The position numbers and the translations under genes were made by a program. Below are positions 37,126 through 46,735 of a stretch of 64,000 nucleotides of DNA, piece after piece. Position 1 is the first letter of the stretch, and every line of letters begins with the position of its first letter. The DNA lies in assembly GCA_020250445.1 (NCBI GenBank), contig JADCEF010000042.1:1-64000 (forward strand), written 5' to 3'. The notes below the pieces were generated by a model that was given only the letters and a program-made list of their open reading frames with translations, searched no databases and was not told where the DNA came from. Source of the DNA: Rhodobacter sp. (GTDB lineage: Bacteria; Pseudomonadota; Alphaproteobacteria; Rhodobacterales; Rhodobacteraceae).

Positions 37126-38967
37126 ATGAGCGAACCGGCAGGCAGCCCCGAAGACGTGACGGAAGGCCCGGATGTGTCCGGATTGACGTGGCGTGTGCGA
37201 CTGGCCGTTGCCGTGCTGATCCTGTTTGCCATTGGCGTGGTTCTGTTCACCAACCAGTGGCTGACCCAGCGTTTCACCGAAACAACGCGCAGCCGCGCCG
37301 AACTGCGGCTGGCGCTGTATTCGGGAAACATCCTGACGGAATTGCAGCGCAATTCGGTGGTGCCGCTGTTGCTGGCGCGTGACCCCGAACTGATCGGCGC
37401 GCTGACCTCGGGCAATTTTGCCCTGACCTCGCAGCGGCTGATTTCGTTCCAGTCCGAAATCGGCGCGGCCTCGATCCTGCTGCTGGACAGCGGCGGACGG
37501 GTGGTGGCTGCAACCACCCGGCAGCGCATCGGAACCAACTACAGCGGTGCCGCGTTCTTCGTCGAGGCGCAACGGGCCGGGGAAACGGTGTTTTCTGCCG
37601 CGCAACGTGCGGAAGGCGGCTTTGGCTTCAGCTATTCGCGCGCGCTGGTGTCCGAGAACCGGACAATCGGGGTGATCGTGGTCGAGGTTGATCTGGCCAA
37701 ATACGAACGGGCCTGGGCCGGGCTGCAGGATGCCGTCGCGGTCACAGACAGCCAGGGCACGGTCATGCTGGCCACCGAACCGCGCTGGCGCGGATTGCCG
37801 CTGGAGGATGCGATTTCGCTGATCGATGCGGCCAATCCGCTGACGCGGGCCTTCAAGGCGACGGCGGACTGGGCCAGTTCCCCCGGCGAGACGGCGGATA
37901 CCTATGTCAAGGGCGAGGCCGTGATGCAGACGGCCGCACGGATTCCGTTCCGGGGATGGCGGCTTGTCACCTTTACCGCCTATGATTCGGTGCGCGAACG
38001 GGTCAACGGCGTTCTGGCGCTGGAGATTATGGGATTTGCGATCCTTCTGGCGCTGACCTTTTACCTGCTGTCGCGTCGTGCCCTGTCGCGGTCAGAGTTC
38101 TTTCAGCGTGAATCTGCGGAATTGCGCCTGCTCAACGCCCGGCTGCAGCGCGAGATTGCCGAGCGTGAGCGTGTGCAAAAGACGCTGGCCGTGGCCGAAC
38201 AGACCCTGGCCCAATCGTCAAAGCTGGCAGCCCTGGGAGAGATGTCTGCCGCTGTCAGCCACGAGCTGAACCAGCCTCTGGCCGCGATGAAGACCTATCT
38301 TGCCGGGGCGCGGCTGCTGCTGCAGCGGCGGCGCAGCGAAGAGGCCCTGTCGTCGTTCCAGCGGATCGACGATCTGATCGACCGGATGGGGGCGATCACG
38401 CGGCAACTCAAATCCTACGCCCGCAAGGGGGGCGAGGCCTTTGAGCCGGTCGACGTGAAACAGGCGATATCCTCGGCGCTGTCGATGATGGAGCCGCAGT
38501 TGAAATCGCGTGTGATCCGCATCACGCGCACCCTGCCGCGCAACCCCGTGATGGTGCTGGCCGACCGTGTGCGGCTGGAGCAGGTGATCATCAACCTGCT
38601 GCGCAATGCAATCGATGCGACGCGCGGTCGGGCCGACCCGGCCATCGACATCCTGCTGTCTGCGGGCGAAACCGCGACCCTGGCCGTGCGCGACAACGGG
38701 CACGGCATTGCCGATCTCGATACCCTGTTCGAACCGTTCTATACCACCAAGAAGCCGGGCGAAGGGGTGGGCCTTGGCCTGGCGATTTCTTCGGGAATCG
38801 TCAATGACCTTGGGGGGCGGCTGACCGCACGCAACGGTGAATCCGGCGGGGCGGTGTTTGAGGTACAGCTTCCCGTGATGGGCGCGGAACGACCGCCGGT
38901 CCGGGAACCGAATGTCCCTGATCCTGTGGCGTCCCCGCCCGACGCCACGACGCAGGCAGCCGAGTGA
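37126..38967 (+). CDS. DctB-like sensor histidine kinase
   Basis: A 613-residue kinase. A membrane segment near residues 22-45 (LAVAVLILFAIGVVLFTNQW) is followed by a periplasmic double-PAS-like sensor to about 295, a second span near 302-322, a coiled linker, the H-box with His379 (MSAAVSHELNQPLAAM) and an ATPase domain (NLLRNAIDATRG, NGHGIADLD, GLGLAISSGIV). C4-dicarboxylate sensing is typical for this layout. No dicarboxylate transporter is adjacent. The cognate regulator follows after 6 bases. Confidence 0.88.
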   Translation: MSEPAGSPEDVTEGPDVSGLTWRVRLAVAVLILFAIGVVLFTNQWLTQRFTETTRSRAELRLALYSGNILTELQRNSVVPLLLARDPELIGALTSGNFALTSQRLISFQSEIGAASILLLDSGGRVVAATTRQRIGTNYSGAAFFVEAQRAGETVFSAAQRAEGGFGFSYSRALVSENRTIGVIVVEVDLAKYERAWAGLQDAVAVTDSQGTVMLATEPRWRGLPLEDAISLIDAANPLTRAFKATADWASSPGETADTYVKGEAVMQTAARIPFRGWRLVTFTAYDSVRERVNGVLALEIMGFAILLALTFYLLSRRALSRSEFFQRESAELRLLNARLQREIAERERVQKTLAVAEQTLAQSSKLAALGEMSAAVSHELNQPLAAMKTYLAGARLLLQRRRSEEALSSFQRIDDLIDRMGAITRQLKSYARKGGEAFEPVDVKQAISSALSMMEPQLKSRVIRITRTLPRNPVMVLADRVRLEQVIINLLRNAIDATRGRADPAIDILLSAGETATLAVRDNGHGIADLDTLFEPFYTTKKPGEGVGLGLAISSGIVNDLGGRLTARNGESGGAVFEVQLPVMGAERPPVREPNVPDPVASPPDATTQAAE

Positions 38968-38973
38968 GGTGAC

Positions 38974-40302
38974 ATGGCGCGTACGATGAAGGTGGCTATC
39001 GTTGATGACGAGGCCGACATGCGGCAATCGATCAGCCAGTGGCTGGCCCTGTCGGGGTTCGATACCGAAACCTATGGCAGCGCCGAAGACGCGCTGAAGG
39101 GCATCGGGCCGGATTTTCCGGGTGTGGTTGTCAGCGACATCCGCATGCCCGGCATGGACGGGATGGCCTTTCTCAAGAAGCTGATGGGGCAGGACAGCGG
39201 GCTGCCGGTGATCCTGATCACCGGGCATGGCGATGTGCCGATGGCTGTCGAGGCGATGCGGGTGGGGGCCTTCGATTTTCTGGAGAAGCCCTTCAACCCC
39301 GACAGGATGACGGAACTGGCCAAGAAAGCCACCCAGGCGCGGCGGCAGACCCTGGACAACCGGGCGCTGCGCCGGGAATTGTCCGACGGGTCGATGCTGA
39401 TGAAGAAGCTGATCGGGCAGTCCGCCGTAATGGAACGGCTGCGCGAGGACATCCTTGATCTTGGACAGGCCGACGGACTTGTGCTGATCGACGGGGAAAC
39501 CGGCACCGGCAAGACGCTGGTGGCCCATGCGCTTCATGCCGTGGGGCCGCGCGCGGGCAGGAAATTCGTCACGATTTCCTGCGCGGCCTGGTCCGAAGAC
39601 CAGCTGATGGCGCGGCTTTTCGGACCGACCGGGGACGGAACCATCCCCCTGGTGGAAGAGGCCCGCGGCGGAACCCTGTGCCTGGAGGATATCGAAGCGC
39701 TGAGCGGTGCCCTGCAGGCGCGTCTGCTGACCGTGATCAACGAACAGGGCGTTCCGCCCGAAACCCGGATCATCGCAATCTGCAATGAACATGCCCCGGA
39801 CAAGACCATCGAAGATGTGCTGCGCCCCGACCTCTACTACCGGATCGGCGCGATGAAGATCACCCTGCCACCGCTGCGGTCGCGCGGCGAGGATATTCTG
39901 GCGATGTTCACCCGCCTGGCCGAGGAATTTGCCGGGGAATACGGCTGTGAGGCCCCGCAGGTCACAGCGCAGGAGGCAGCACAGCTGCTGCAGGCACCCT
40001 GGCCCGGCAATGTGCGCCAGCTGGTCAACATCGCCGAGCGCGCCGTGCTGCAGAACCGGCGCGGGTCCGGATCCATCGCATCGCTGCTGATGGCCGACAA
40101 TGAAACGGCAGGGCCGGCGATGACGACCGAAGGCAAACCGCTGAAGGAATATGTCGAGACGTTCGAGCGCATGCTGATCGACAATACCATGCGCCGTCAT
40201 AAGGGATCGATCGTGGCCGTGATGGAAGAGCTGTGCCTGCCGCGCCGCACGCTGAACGAGAAGATGGCCAAATATGGCCTGACCCGGTCCGATTACGTCT
40301 GA
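38974..40302 (+). CDS. DctD-like response regulator lacking the GAFTGA loop
   Basis: A 442-residue NtrC-family regulator. The receiver domain has Asp10-Asp11 and phospho-acceptor Asp55. The AAA+ domain has Walker A GETGTGKT at 174-181. At 215-226, where GAFTGA should contact sigma-54, the sequence is LFGPTGDGTIPL. Walker B reads GGTLCLEDIE rather than the usual LDEI. A Fis-like HTH is present near the end (LCLPRRTLNEKMAKYGL). It probably regulates without sigma-54, as NtrC of Rhodobacter capsulatus does. Confidence 0.87.
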   Translation: MARTMKVAIVDDEADMRQSISQWLALSGFDTETYGSAEDALKGIGPDFPGVVVSDIRMPGMDGMAFLKKLMGQDSGLPVILITGHGDVPMAVEAMRVGAFDFLEKPFNPDRMTELAKKATQARRQTLDNRALRRELSDGSMLMKKLIGQSAVMERLREDILDLGQADGLVLIDGETGTGKTLVAHALHAVGPRAGRKFVTISCAAWSEDQLMARLFGPTGDGTIPLVEEARGGTLCLEDIEALSGALQARLLTVINEQGVPPETRIIAICNEHAPDKTIEDVLRPDLYYRIGAMKITLPPLRSRGEDILAMFTRLAEEFAGEYGCEAPQVTAQEAAQLLQAPWPGNVRQLVNIAERAVLQNRRGSGSIASLLMADNETAGPAMTTEGKPLKEYVETFERMLIDNTMRRHKGSIVAVMEELCLPRRTLNEKMAKYGLTRSDYV

Positions 40303-40803
40303 AACGGGTGGTGTTTCCGGGCTGCTGCCCTTCGCCGGACCCCGTGCGCGCCTGCGGGGCGGGGGTACAACAGCGCGCCACCCGGACCGGTCCCGACAGG
40401 GCAAGACAGCCGGTCGGGGAAAAAACACATTGTGTTTACCGTGCCGTCCCCGCTATGGTTTCGCGCGATGGGCATCTTGCCCACGCATGAGTTTCGCCGC
40501 CGGAGGCGTGGCTTGGGCCGCAGGGCCACAGCGCACCTTCGCGGACTGATCGGCCGCAAGGCCACAGGCTTGCCCGTCGTCCTTTGGGGCTGACGTGCTT
40601 TTCAATGGGTGACGCATCCGTCATCCGGGACAGAACCGCGATGATGCGCGCCATGACAGGGAGTTCGCGTGAAGAGTGCCGCCCAGGCACCGATCCGCAT
40701 TGCCCCGCGCCGCATTTCGCCCGAACAGACAGCCCGCCGTCACGTATCCGACCGCCCGAAGCCTGCTTCGGTCCGGGTCGTGTGGCCGGTTTATTGGAAT
40801 ATC
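40303..40803 (+). promoter_or_regulatory. 500-nt leader region of rne
   Basis: No gene is seen. A candidate sigma-70 promoter is TTGTGT (40430-40435), 18 bases, TATGGT (40454-40459). It overlaps the 15-bp palindrome AAACACATTGTGTTT (40423-40437). A transcript from there would have a leader of about 340 bases, rich in GC hairpins (for example GGCCGCAAGGCC at 40553). Long structured leaders of rne serve autoregulation by RNase E in other bacteria; here that is inferred. Confidence 0.5.
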
Positions 40804-43557
40804 ATGGTCAAGAAGATGCTTATCGATGCCACCCACGCCGAAGAAACCCGGGTGGTCGTGGTGGACGGAAACAAGGTTGAGGAATTCGATTTTGAAACCG
40901 TCAACAAACGCCAGCTTGCGGGAAACATCTATCTCGCCAAGGTAACCCGTGTCGAGCCGTCGCTGCAGGCGGCTTTCGTGGACTACGGCGGAAACCGCCA
41001 CGGCTTCTTGGCCTTCGCCGAAATCCACCCCGATTACTATCAGATTCCGGTTGCCGACCGCAAAGCCCTGCTGGAAGAAGAGCGTGCATTTGCCCGCGCC
41101 GAAGAAGAGGAAGAGGCCGGCCGGCACCGCCGCCGTGGCCCGCGCAACGCGGTCCGGGCCGAGGCCGCCGACAGCGCCGATGCGGTGCAGACGGCCGAAA
41201 TCGGCACGATGGATGTGGTGGACCTGGGCGAGGAAACCGGGGCAGACGCGCTGTACGCCGCTGCGTCGGGTGACCGGAGCGGATCTGCCGAAGACGATCT
41301 GACGCCCCGCCCCGCCAGGGGCAGCCGGTCGCGCGAAGACGGGGACGAAGACGAGGACGGCGGGACAAAGACCTACCGTTCGATGGATCATGCCACAGAA
41401 CTGGACGACGAGATCGAGTCGGTCGCAGAAGAGGATGTGGCCGAAGAAATCCGCCAGCCGCGCAAGCCGCGGCCCCGGAAATACAAGATCCAGGAAGTGA
41501 TCAAGGTCCGTCAGATCATGCTGGTTCAGGTTGTCAAGGAAGAGCGCGGCAACAAGGGGGCCGCACTGACCACCTATCTGTCGCTGGCGGGGCGCTATTG
41601 CGTGCTGATGCCGAACACGGCGCGGGGGGGCGGGATCTCGCGCAAGATCACCCAGGCGGCCGACCGCAAGAAGCTGAAGGAAATCGCGCAGGAAATCGAG
41701 GTGCCCGAAGGTGCCGGGCTGATCATCCGTACCGCCGGGGCCAAGCGCACCAAGCCCGAGATCCGCCGCGACTATGAATACCTGATGCGCCTGTGGGAGC
41801 AGGTCCGCGAGCTGACGCTGAAAAGCATCGCCCCCGCCCCGATCTATGAGGAAGGCAACCTGATCAAGCGGTCGATCCGCGATCTTTACAACCGCGAGAT
41901 CGAGGAAGTTCTGGTCGAGGGGGTCGAAGGCTACCGCGTGGCCAAGGACTTCATGAAAATGATCATGCCGTCCCACGCCAAGGTCGTGCAGCCCTATGCC
42001 GAAGCGATGCCGCTGTTCGCGCGCTATCAGGTGGAAAGCTATCTTGGCGGCATGTTCAACCCGACCGTCCAGCTGAAATCCGGCGGCTACATCGTGATCG
42101 GCGTGACCGAGGCGCTTGTGGCCATCGATGTGAACTCGGGGCGGGCCACCAGGGAAGGCTCGATCGAACAGACCGCGCTTAACACCAACCTTGAGGCCGC
42201 CGAAGAGATTTCCCGCCAGTTGCGCCTGCGCGATCTGGCCGGGCTGATCGTCATCGACTTTATCGACATGGAAGAGCGCAAGAATAACGCCGCCGTCGAA
42301 AAGAAGCTGAAGGACAAGCTCAAGACCGACCGTGCGCGCATTCAGGTGGGCCGCATTTCGGGTTTCGGCCTGCTGGAAATGAGCCGCCAGCGCCTGCGCC
42401 CCGGCATGCTGGAAAGCACGACGCAGCCTTGTGCGCATTGCCACGGCACCGGGCTGATCCGGTCTGATGACAGCATGGCGCTGCAGGTGCTGCGCCAGCT
42501 CGAGGAAGAGGGCACGCGCAGACGGTCGAAAGAAGTCTTGCTTAGGGCGCCTGTCGCCGTGGTCAATTACCTGATGAACCAGAAGCGCGAGCATATCGCG
42601 CTGATCGAGGCCCGCTATGACATGGCGGTGCGGATCGAGGCGGACCCCTCGCTGATCAGCCCCGACTATTCGATCGAGAAGTTCAAGACTGCGACCCGGG
42701 TGATTTCCCCTGCCATGGCATCGGTGATTTCGGCCGAATCCACCATCATGCCCGATCTGGAGGAAGAAGAGCCTTTGCCGGACGAGGATGGCGAAGATGC
42801 CGCCGAAGACGATGCGGCGGAAGGGGTCGCCGAAGACTCTTCGGTCGAGGCGCGCGGCGGGTCCCGCGCCGAGGCAGCCGCCGGCGACGGAGCGCCGGGC
42901 AAGAAGAAACGCCGTCGCCGCCGCCGCCGCCGCGCAGGAAGCGCCAATGGCGAGGGGGTGTCAGGCGACACCGCGCAGGGCCAGGGCGGGGAAGCGGACG
43001 ACAACGGCCCTGACGATCTGGCAGGGGCCGCACCCGAAGCGCCCGTGAAAAAGGCCGGCCGGACCCGCACCCGCAGTCGCAAGGCAACCCCGGCTGAAAG
43101 CCTGGTGGCCGCGACGGCGGCAGAACCGGTGCCTGATGCGGTGACCGCACCTGTCGCCGTGCCCGAAGCGGCCGAGGCCCGGCCCGATGCCGGGGCAGGG
43201 GCGGCAGCACAGAAACCGGCCCGGTCCCGCCGGAAGGCGAAAGAGGCCGAACCGGCAGAGACGCCTGCCGCCCGGGCTGAATCTGTCGCCGGGGCCGAAG
43301 CTGTTTCCGGGGCTGTGGCCGAGGCCCCGGTGAAACGGCAGCGCTCGCGCACCAGGCGCGCTGTGGCAGACGCGGACGCGCCCGCTGGGGCGGAACCGCC
43401 TGCCGCCCTGGTCGAATCGCCCGAGGCGGTGGTCGCCGTGCCTGCACCGGCCGCGCCGCAAACATGGCTGGCCGCACCGGAGCCTGTGGTGGAAAGGGCC
43501 CCGCCGGAAGACGATGGCAAGCCGAAAAAGCGTGGCTGGTGGTCGCTGGGCCGCTGA
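40804..43557 (+). CDS. rne: Ribonuclease E
   Basis: A 917-residue endoribonuclease of the RNase E/G family. The S1 domain (GNIYLAKVTRVEPSLQAAFVDYG) is split by a ~140-residue acidic, low-complexity insert (about residues 85-225) and resumes at KYKIQEVIKVRQIMLVQV. The DNase I-like core has AIDVNSGRATREGSIE and GLIVIDFIDM. The zinc link is CAHCHGTG near 543. The C-terminal third is Ala/Pro/Glu/Arg-rich and disordered, with basic patches (KKKRRRRRRRR), the usual degradosome scaffold. The ATG at 40804 gives the family start MVKKMLIDATHAEETR. Confidence 0.95.
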   Translation: MVKKMLIDATHAEETRVVVVDGNKVEEFDFETVNKRQLAGNIYLAKVTRVEPSLQAAFVDYGGNRHGFLAFAEIHPDYYQIPVADRKALLEEERAFARAEEEEEAGRHRRRGPRNAVRAEAADSADAVQTAEIGTMDVVDLGEETGADALYAAASGDRSGSAEDDLTPRPARGSRSREDGDEDEDGGTKTYRSMDHATELDDEIESVAEEDVAEEIRQPRKPRPRKYKIQEVIKVRQIMLVQVVKEERGNKGAALTTYLSLAGRYCVLMPNTARGGGISRKITQAADRKKLKEIAQEIEVPEGAGLIIRTAGAKRTKPEIRRDYEYLMRLWEQVRELTLKSIAPAPIYEEGNLIKRSIRDLYNREIEEVLVEGVEGYRVAKDFMKMIMPSHAKVVQPYAEAMPLFARYQVESYLGGMFNPTVQLKSGGYIVIGVTEALVAIDVNSGRATREGSIEQTALNTNLEAAEEISRQLRLRDLAGLIVIDFIDMEERKNNAAVEKKLKDKLKTDRARIQVGRISGFGLLEMSRQRLRPGMLESTTQPCAHCHGTGLIRSDDSMALQVLRQLEEEGTRRRSKEVLLRAPVAVVNYLMNQKREHIALIEARYDMAVRIEADPSLISPDYSIEKFKTATRVISPAMASVISAESTIMPDLEEEEPLPDEDGEDAAEDDAAEGVAEDSSVEARGGSRAEAAAGDGAPGKKKRRRRRRRRAGSANGEGVSGDTAQGQGGEADDNGPDDLAGAAPEAPVKKAGRTRTRSRKATPAESLVAATAAEPVPDAVTAPVAVPEAAEARPDAGAGAAAQKPARSRRKAKEAEPAETPAARAESVAGAEAVSGAVAEAPVKRQRSRTRRAVADADAPAGAEPPAALVESPEAVVAVPAPAAPQTWLAAPEPVVERAPPEDDGKPKKRGWWSLGR

Positions 43558-43617
43558 CAGCGGGGCAAAGGCGGCTGGCGGGCGTGGCGGCAGCCCGGCA
43601 CGCCCGTTTCCTGCCGA

Positions 43618-43845
43618 TCAGGCCCGGCGGATCAGAAAGGTCATGACCGCGCCGCAGGTGCGGCTGTCCAGCAGGTCATGTCCGGCTTCGGCGCAGAAAT
43701 GCGGCAGGTCGACCTGCGCCATCGGGTCGGTCGCGGTGACGCGCAGCACCCTGCCCGGGGCCATGCCGATCAGCCTCTTGCGCGCACGCAAGACGGGCAG
43801 GGGGCACAAAAGCCCCTGGCAATCCAGATCCTCGTCCCAGGTCAT
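43618..43845 (-). CDS. TusA-family sulfurtransferase
   Basis: A 75-residue protein with Cys14 in the family motif CPLP (DCQGLLCPLPVLRARKRL) and the later DPMAQVDLPHFC. Such proteins relay persulfide sulfur. The ATG at 43845 is the family start; the frame runs 30 codons longer upstream without support. It is divergent from ccdA, another thiol-related gene. Confidence 0.9.
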   Translation of the reverse strand: MTWDEDLDCQGLLCPLPVLRARKRLIGMAPGRVLRVTATDPMAQVDLPHFCAEAGHDLLDSRTCGAVMTFLIRRA

Positions 43846-43949
43846 GGCAGCGCGATAGCGGTGCGGGCCGCATCTGTCCACGGCATTGTGACGCGCGGAA
43901 CGGTGACGGCACCCCCGGCGTAAGCTATGTCGCACCCAGGGGGTCCTGC

Positions 43950-44702
43950 ATGTTCGGAATTGACGTGATTGACGCCGGGCTGCTGCCCGGCATGCTGGTG
44001 GCGCTGGCGGCGGGTGTTCTGTCCTTTCTCAGTCCCTGCGTGCTGCCCATTGTGCCGCCCTATCTGGCCTATATGGGCGGGATCAGCATGGCGGAAATGC
44101 AGGCAGGGCGCGCGGCGCAGCGTCGCGTGATGCTGCCTGCACTGTTCTTCGTGCTGGGTCTGTCCACCGTCTTTCTGTTCCTTGGCTTCGCCGCCTCGGC
44201 CTTCGGGGCGTTCTTTCTGCAGAATGCGGATTGGTTCAACACCGCCGCCGGGCTGATCGTGATGGTCTTTGGCGCGCATTTCATCGGTGTGTTCCGCATC
44301 GGTTTCATGGACCGCGATCTGCGGATGGACGCGGGCGATCGCGGCGGTTCGGCCCTGGGGGCCTATGTGCTGGGTCTTGCCTTTGCCTTTGGCTGGACGC
44401 CCTGCATCGGGCCGCAGTTGGGGGCCATCCTGTCCCTGGCGGCGGCCGAGGCCAGCATGACGCGCGGCACGCTTCTGCTGGCGGTCTATGCCCTTGGACT
44501 TGGTGTTCCCTTCCTGCTGGTGGCGGCATTTCTGCCACGGCTGACCGGTGTCATGGGGTGGATGCGCCGCCATATGGAGCGGATCGAAAAGGTGATGGGC
44601 CTGCTGTTGTGGACGATCGGGCTGCTGATGCTGACCGGCGGATTTTCCAGCTTTTCCTACTGGCTTCTGGAAACTTTTCCCGGTCTGGCCGCGCTTGGAT
44701 AG
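43950..44702 (+). CDS. ccdA: Cytochrome c biogenesis protein CcdA
   Basis: A 250-residue inner-membrane protein with six spans. The two redox cysteines lie in the paired motifs LSPCVLPIVPPYLAYMGG (Cys30) and FGWTPCIGPQLGAIL (about Cys152). It carries electrons from thioredoxin to periplasmic thiols for cytochrome c maturation. GGGGG lies before the ATG. No other ccm genes are near. Confidence 0.93.
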   Translation: MFGIDVIDAGLLPGMLVALAAGVLSFLSPCVLPIVPPYLAYMGGISMAEMQAGRAAQRRVMLPALFFVLGLSTVFLFLGFAASAFGAFFLQNADWFNTAAGLIVMVFGAHFIGVFRIGFMDRDLRMDAGDRGGSALGAYVLGLAFAFGWTPCIGPQLGAILSLAAAEASMTRGTLLLAVYALGLGVPFLLVAAFLPRLTGVMGWMRRHMERIEKVMGLLLWTIGLLMLTGGFSSFSYWLLETFPGLAALG

Positions 44703-44741
44703 GGCGGTCCTGACGCGCCGCGCAGGGCGGGATGGCGGTGG

Positions 44742-44987
44742 TCAGGCATTGTCTGACCCGCTGTCGGGGGCTTCGCGGCGCCGGTAGTGGCGCAGGATGA
44801 ACAGCCGGATCGCCGAGGCAAGGCCAAGATCACCCCGGTCTGCGTCGATTGCGGCGGCAAGGCTGTTGATTGCCTGGCCCGAGCCTGCCGCAATGGCTTT
44901 GAATGCCGCCCAGAACTCGGGTTCAAGGGACACGCTGGTGCGGTGGCCGTTCAGGGTCACCGAATGTTTCGCCGGGCGGTCGTTCAT
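44742..44987 (-). CDS. Ribbon-helix-helix domain protein
   Basis: An 81-residue protein. RTSVSLEPEFWAAFKAIAAGSGQAINSLAAAIDADRGDLGLASAIRLFIL fits the RHH_4 type of small DNA-binding protein, about residues 16-70. Its start overlaps the stop of the DUF4169 gene. The fumC-DUF4169-RHH order is common in Rhodobacteraceae. The target is unknown. Confidence 0.85.
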   Translation of the reverse strand: MNDRPAKHSVTLNGHRTSVSLEPEFWAAFKAIAAGSGQAINSLAAAIDADRGDLGLASAIRLFILRHYRRREAPDSGSDNA

Positions 44988-45163
44988 GTCTCTGACCGTT
45001 TATGGCCATCCAGCCGCCGCACTGCCGTTTCAGCCGCGATACGCTGTGCCGTCTTTTCGGCCTTGCTGCGGCCGTGCTTTGCCGCGTTCTCGGCGGCTTT
45101 GCTCGCGTGCAACTGACGCTTCTTCTGCTTGGCAGCCAAGCGCAGGTTGATTGTTTCAGTCAT
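44984..45163 (-). CDS. DUF4169 family protein
   Basis: A 59-residue, very basic protein that I translated directly: it begins MTETINLRLAAKQKKRQLHA and ends RRLDGHKRSET. The NLRxxRKxxxR-like start and the size fit DUF4169. Its TGA overlaps the RHH start (ATGA). It is 91 bases after fumC on the same strand. The function is unknown; it may bind nucleic acid or ribosomes by charge. Confidence 0.85.
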   Translation of the reverse strand: MTETINLRLAAKQKKRQLHASKAAENAAKHGRSKAEKTAQRIAAETAVRRLDGHKRSET

Positions 45164-45254
45164 CTGGGCGGCGTCCCGATTTCGATATTTGCGTCACTTT
45201 CACCATGTACCCACGGGCCACGTCCCCGACGGGTGACGGGGTTTCTTCCCGTGA

Positions 45255-46649
45255 TCAGCCTTTGGGGCCGATCATGTCTTCGGGGCGGACCACGCGGTCG
45301 AAGGTTTCGCCATCCACCAGGCCAAGGGCAATGGCCTCTTCGCGCAGGGTCGTGCCGTTCCTGTGCGCCGTCTTTGCCACCTTCGTTGCGTTGTCATAGC
45401 CGATCATCGGTGCCAGGGCCGTGACCAGCATCAGGCTTTCCTTCATCAGCCTGTCGATGCGGGCCACATTGGCGCGCGTGCCCACGACCATGTTGTCGGT
45501 GAAGCTGCGGGCGGCATCGCCCAGAAGCTGCATCGATTGCAGCACGTTGTAGCTCATCACCGGGTTATAGACGTTCAGCTCGAAATGCCCCTGCGACCCG
45601 GCAAAGCCTATGGCCGCATCATTGCCCATGACCTGCGCGCAGACCATGGTCAGCGCCTCGGCCTGGGTCGGATTGACCTTGCCGGGCATGATGGACGATC
45701 CCGGCTCGTTTTCCGGCAGGATCAGCTCGCCCAGGCCAGAGCGCGGGCCCGAGCCGAGCAGCCGCATGTCATTGGCGATCTTGAACAGCGATACGGCAAC
45801 GGTTTTCAGCGCACCGGAAAACATCACCATCGCGTCATGCGCCGCCAGGGCTTCGAACTTGTTTGGGGCGGGCACAAAGGGCAGGCCAGAGATTTCGGCA
45901 ATCTTCGCCGCGATCCGCCGGTCCCAGCCGACGCGGGTATTCAGGCCGGTGCCCACGGCCGTACCGCCCTGCGCCAGTTCGTAGATTTCTGGAAGGACCT
46001 TGTGGATGCGCAGCATCCCCTGGCTGACCTGATGGGCATAGCCGCTGAATTCCTGGCCCAGCGTCAGGGGGGTGGCATCCTGCGTATGGGTGCGGCCGAT
46101 CTTGATGATGTCCCCGAATTCCACCGTCTTGTCGACAAGGGCCGCATGCAGCTGTGCCAGACCGGGCAGCAACACGTCGCGCGCCACCATGCCGATGGCC
46201 ACATGCATGGCGGTCGGGAATGTATCGTTGGAACTTTGCCCCATGTTGACGTGATCATTGGGATGGACCGGCTTTTTCGACCCCATCACACCGCCCAGCA
46301 TCTCGATCGAGCGGTTCGAGATAACCTCGTTCGCATTCATGTTGGATTGTGTGCCGGAACCGGTCTGCCAGACGGCAAGGGGGAAGTTGTCGTCAAAGCG
46401 CCCGTCGATCACCTCTTGCGCGGCGGCGACAATGGCGGCCCCCAGCGCAGGGTCAAGGTCGCCCTGCGCCACGTTCACCTCGGCGCAGGCGCGCTTGATG
46501 ATGGCCAGCGCGCGGATGATGGCGACGGGCTGCTTTTCCCAGCCGATGGCAAAGTTAAGGATCGACCGCTGGGTCTGCGCGCCCCAGTATCTGTCTGCGG
46601 GAACCTCAAGCGGGCCGAAGCTGTCGGTTTCGGTGCGGGTTGCAGACAT
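45255..46649 (-). CDS. fumC: Fumarate hydratase, class II
   Basis: A 464-residue fumarase of the iron-free class. The signature [13 protein letters not shown] lies near residues 317-329, with [17 protein letters not shown] near 98 and the substrate His region TKVGRTH-like [17 protein letters not shown]. It interconverts fumarate and malate in the TCA cycle. GGAGGCGC precedes the ATG. It probably heads an operon with DUF4169 and RHH. Confidence 0.96.
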   Translation of the reverse strand: MSATRTETDSFGPLEVPADRYWGAQTQRSILNFAIGWEKQPVAIIRALAIIKRACAEVNVAQGDLDPALGAAIVAAAQEVIDGRFDDNFPLAVWQTGSGTQSNMNANEVISNRSIEMLGGVMGSKKPVHPNDHVNMGQSSNDTFPTAMHVAIGMVARDVLLPGLAQLHAALVDKTVEFGDIIKIGRTHTQDATPLTLGQEFSGYAHQVSQGMLRIHKVLPEIYELAQGGTAVGTGLNTRVGWDRRIAAKIAEISGLPFVPAPNKFEALAAHDAMVMFSGALKTVAVSLFKIANDMRLLGSGPRSGLGELILPENEPGSSIMPGKVNPTQAEALTMVCAQVMGNDAAIGFAGSQGHFELNVYNPVMSYNVLQSMQLLGDAARSFTDNMVVGTRANVARIDRLMKESLMLVTALAPMIGYDNATKVAKTAHRNGTTLREEAIALGLVDGETFDRVVRPEDMIGPKG

Positions 46650-46735
46650 GGTGCGCCTCCTGTTCGCTGGCCGCTCCTCTTAGGCCGGGGCGGGGCTGAA
46701 ATCAATCGGCCTGCCTGCCGCATACCATGGCGCGG

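Noticed and set aside
38218-40428. A 736-codon open frame antisense to the DctB/DctD genes
   Set aside because: It mirrors the codon bias of the real genes, has His/Gln/Arg-rich composition and no domain or ribosome site.
40621-42594. A 657-codon open frame antisense to rne
   Set aside because: Same composition artefact; rne is certain on the plus strand.
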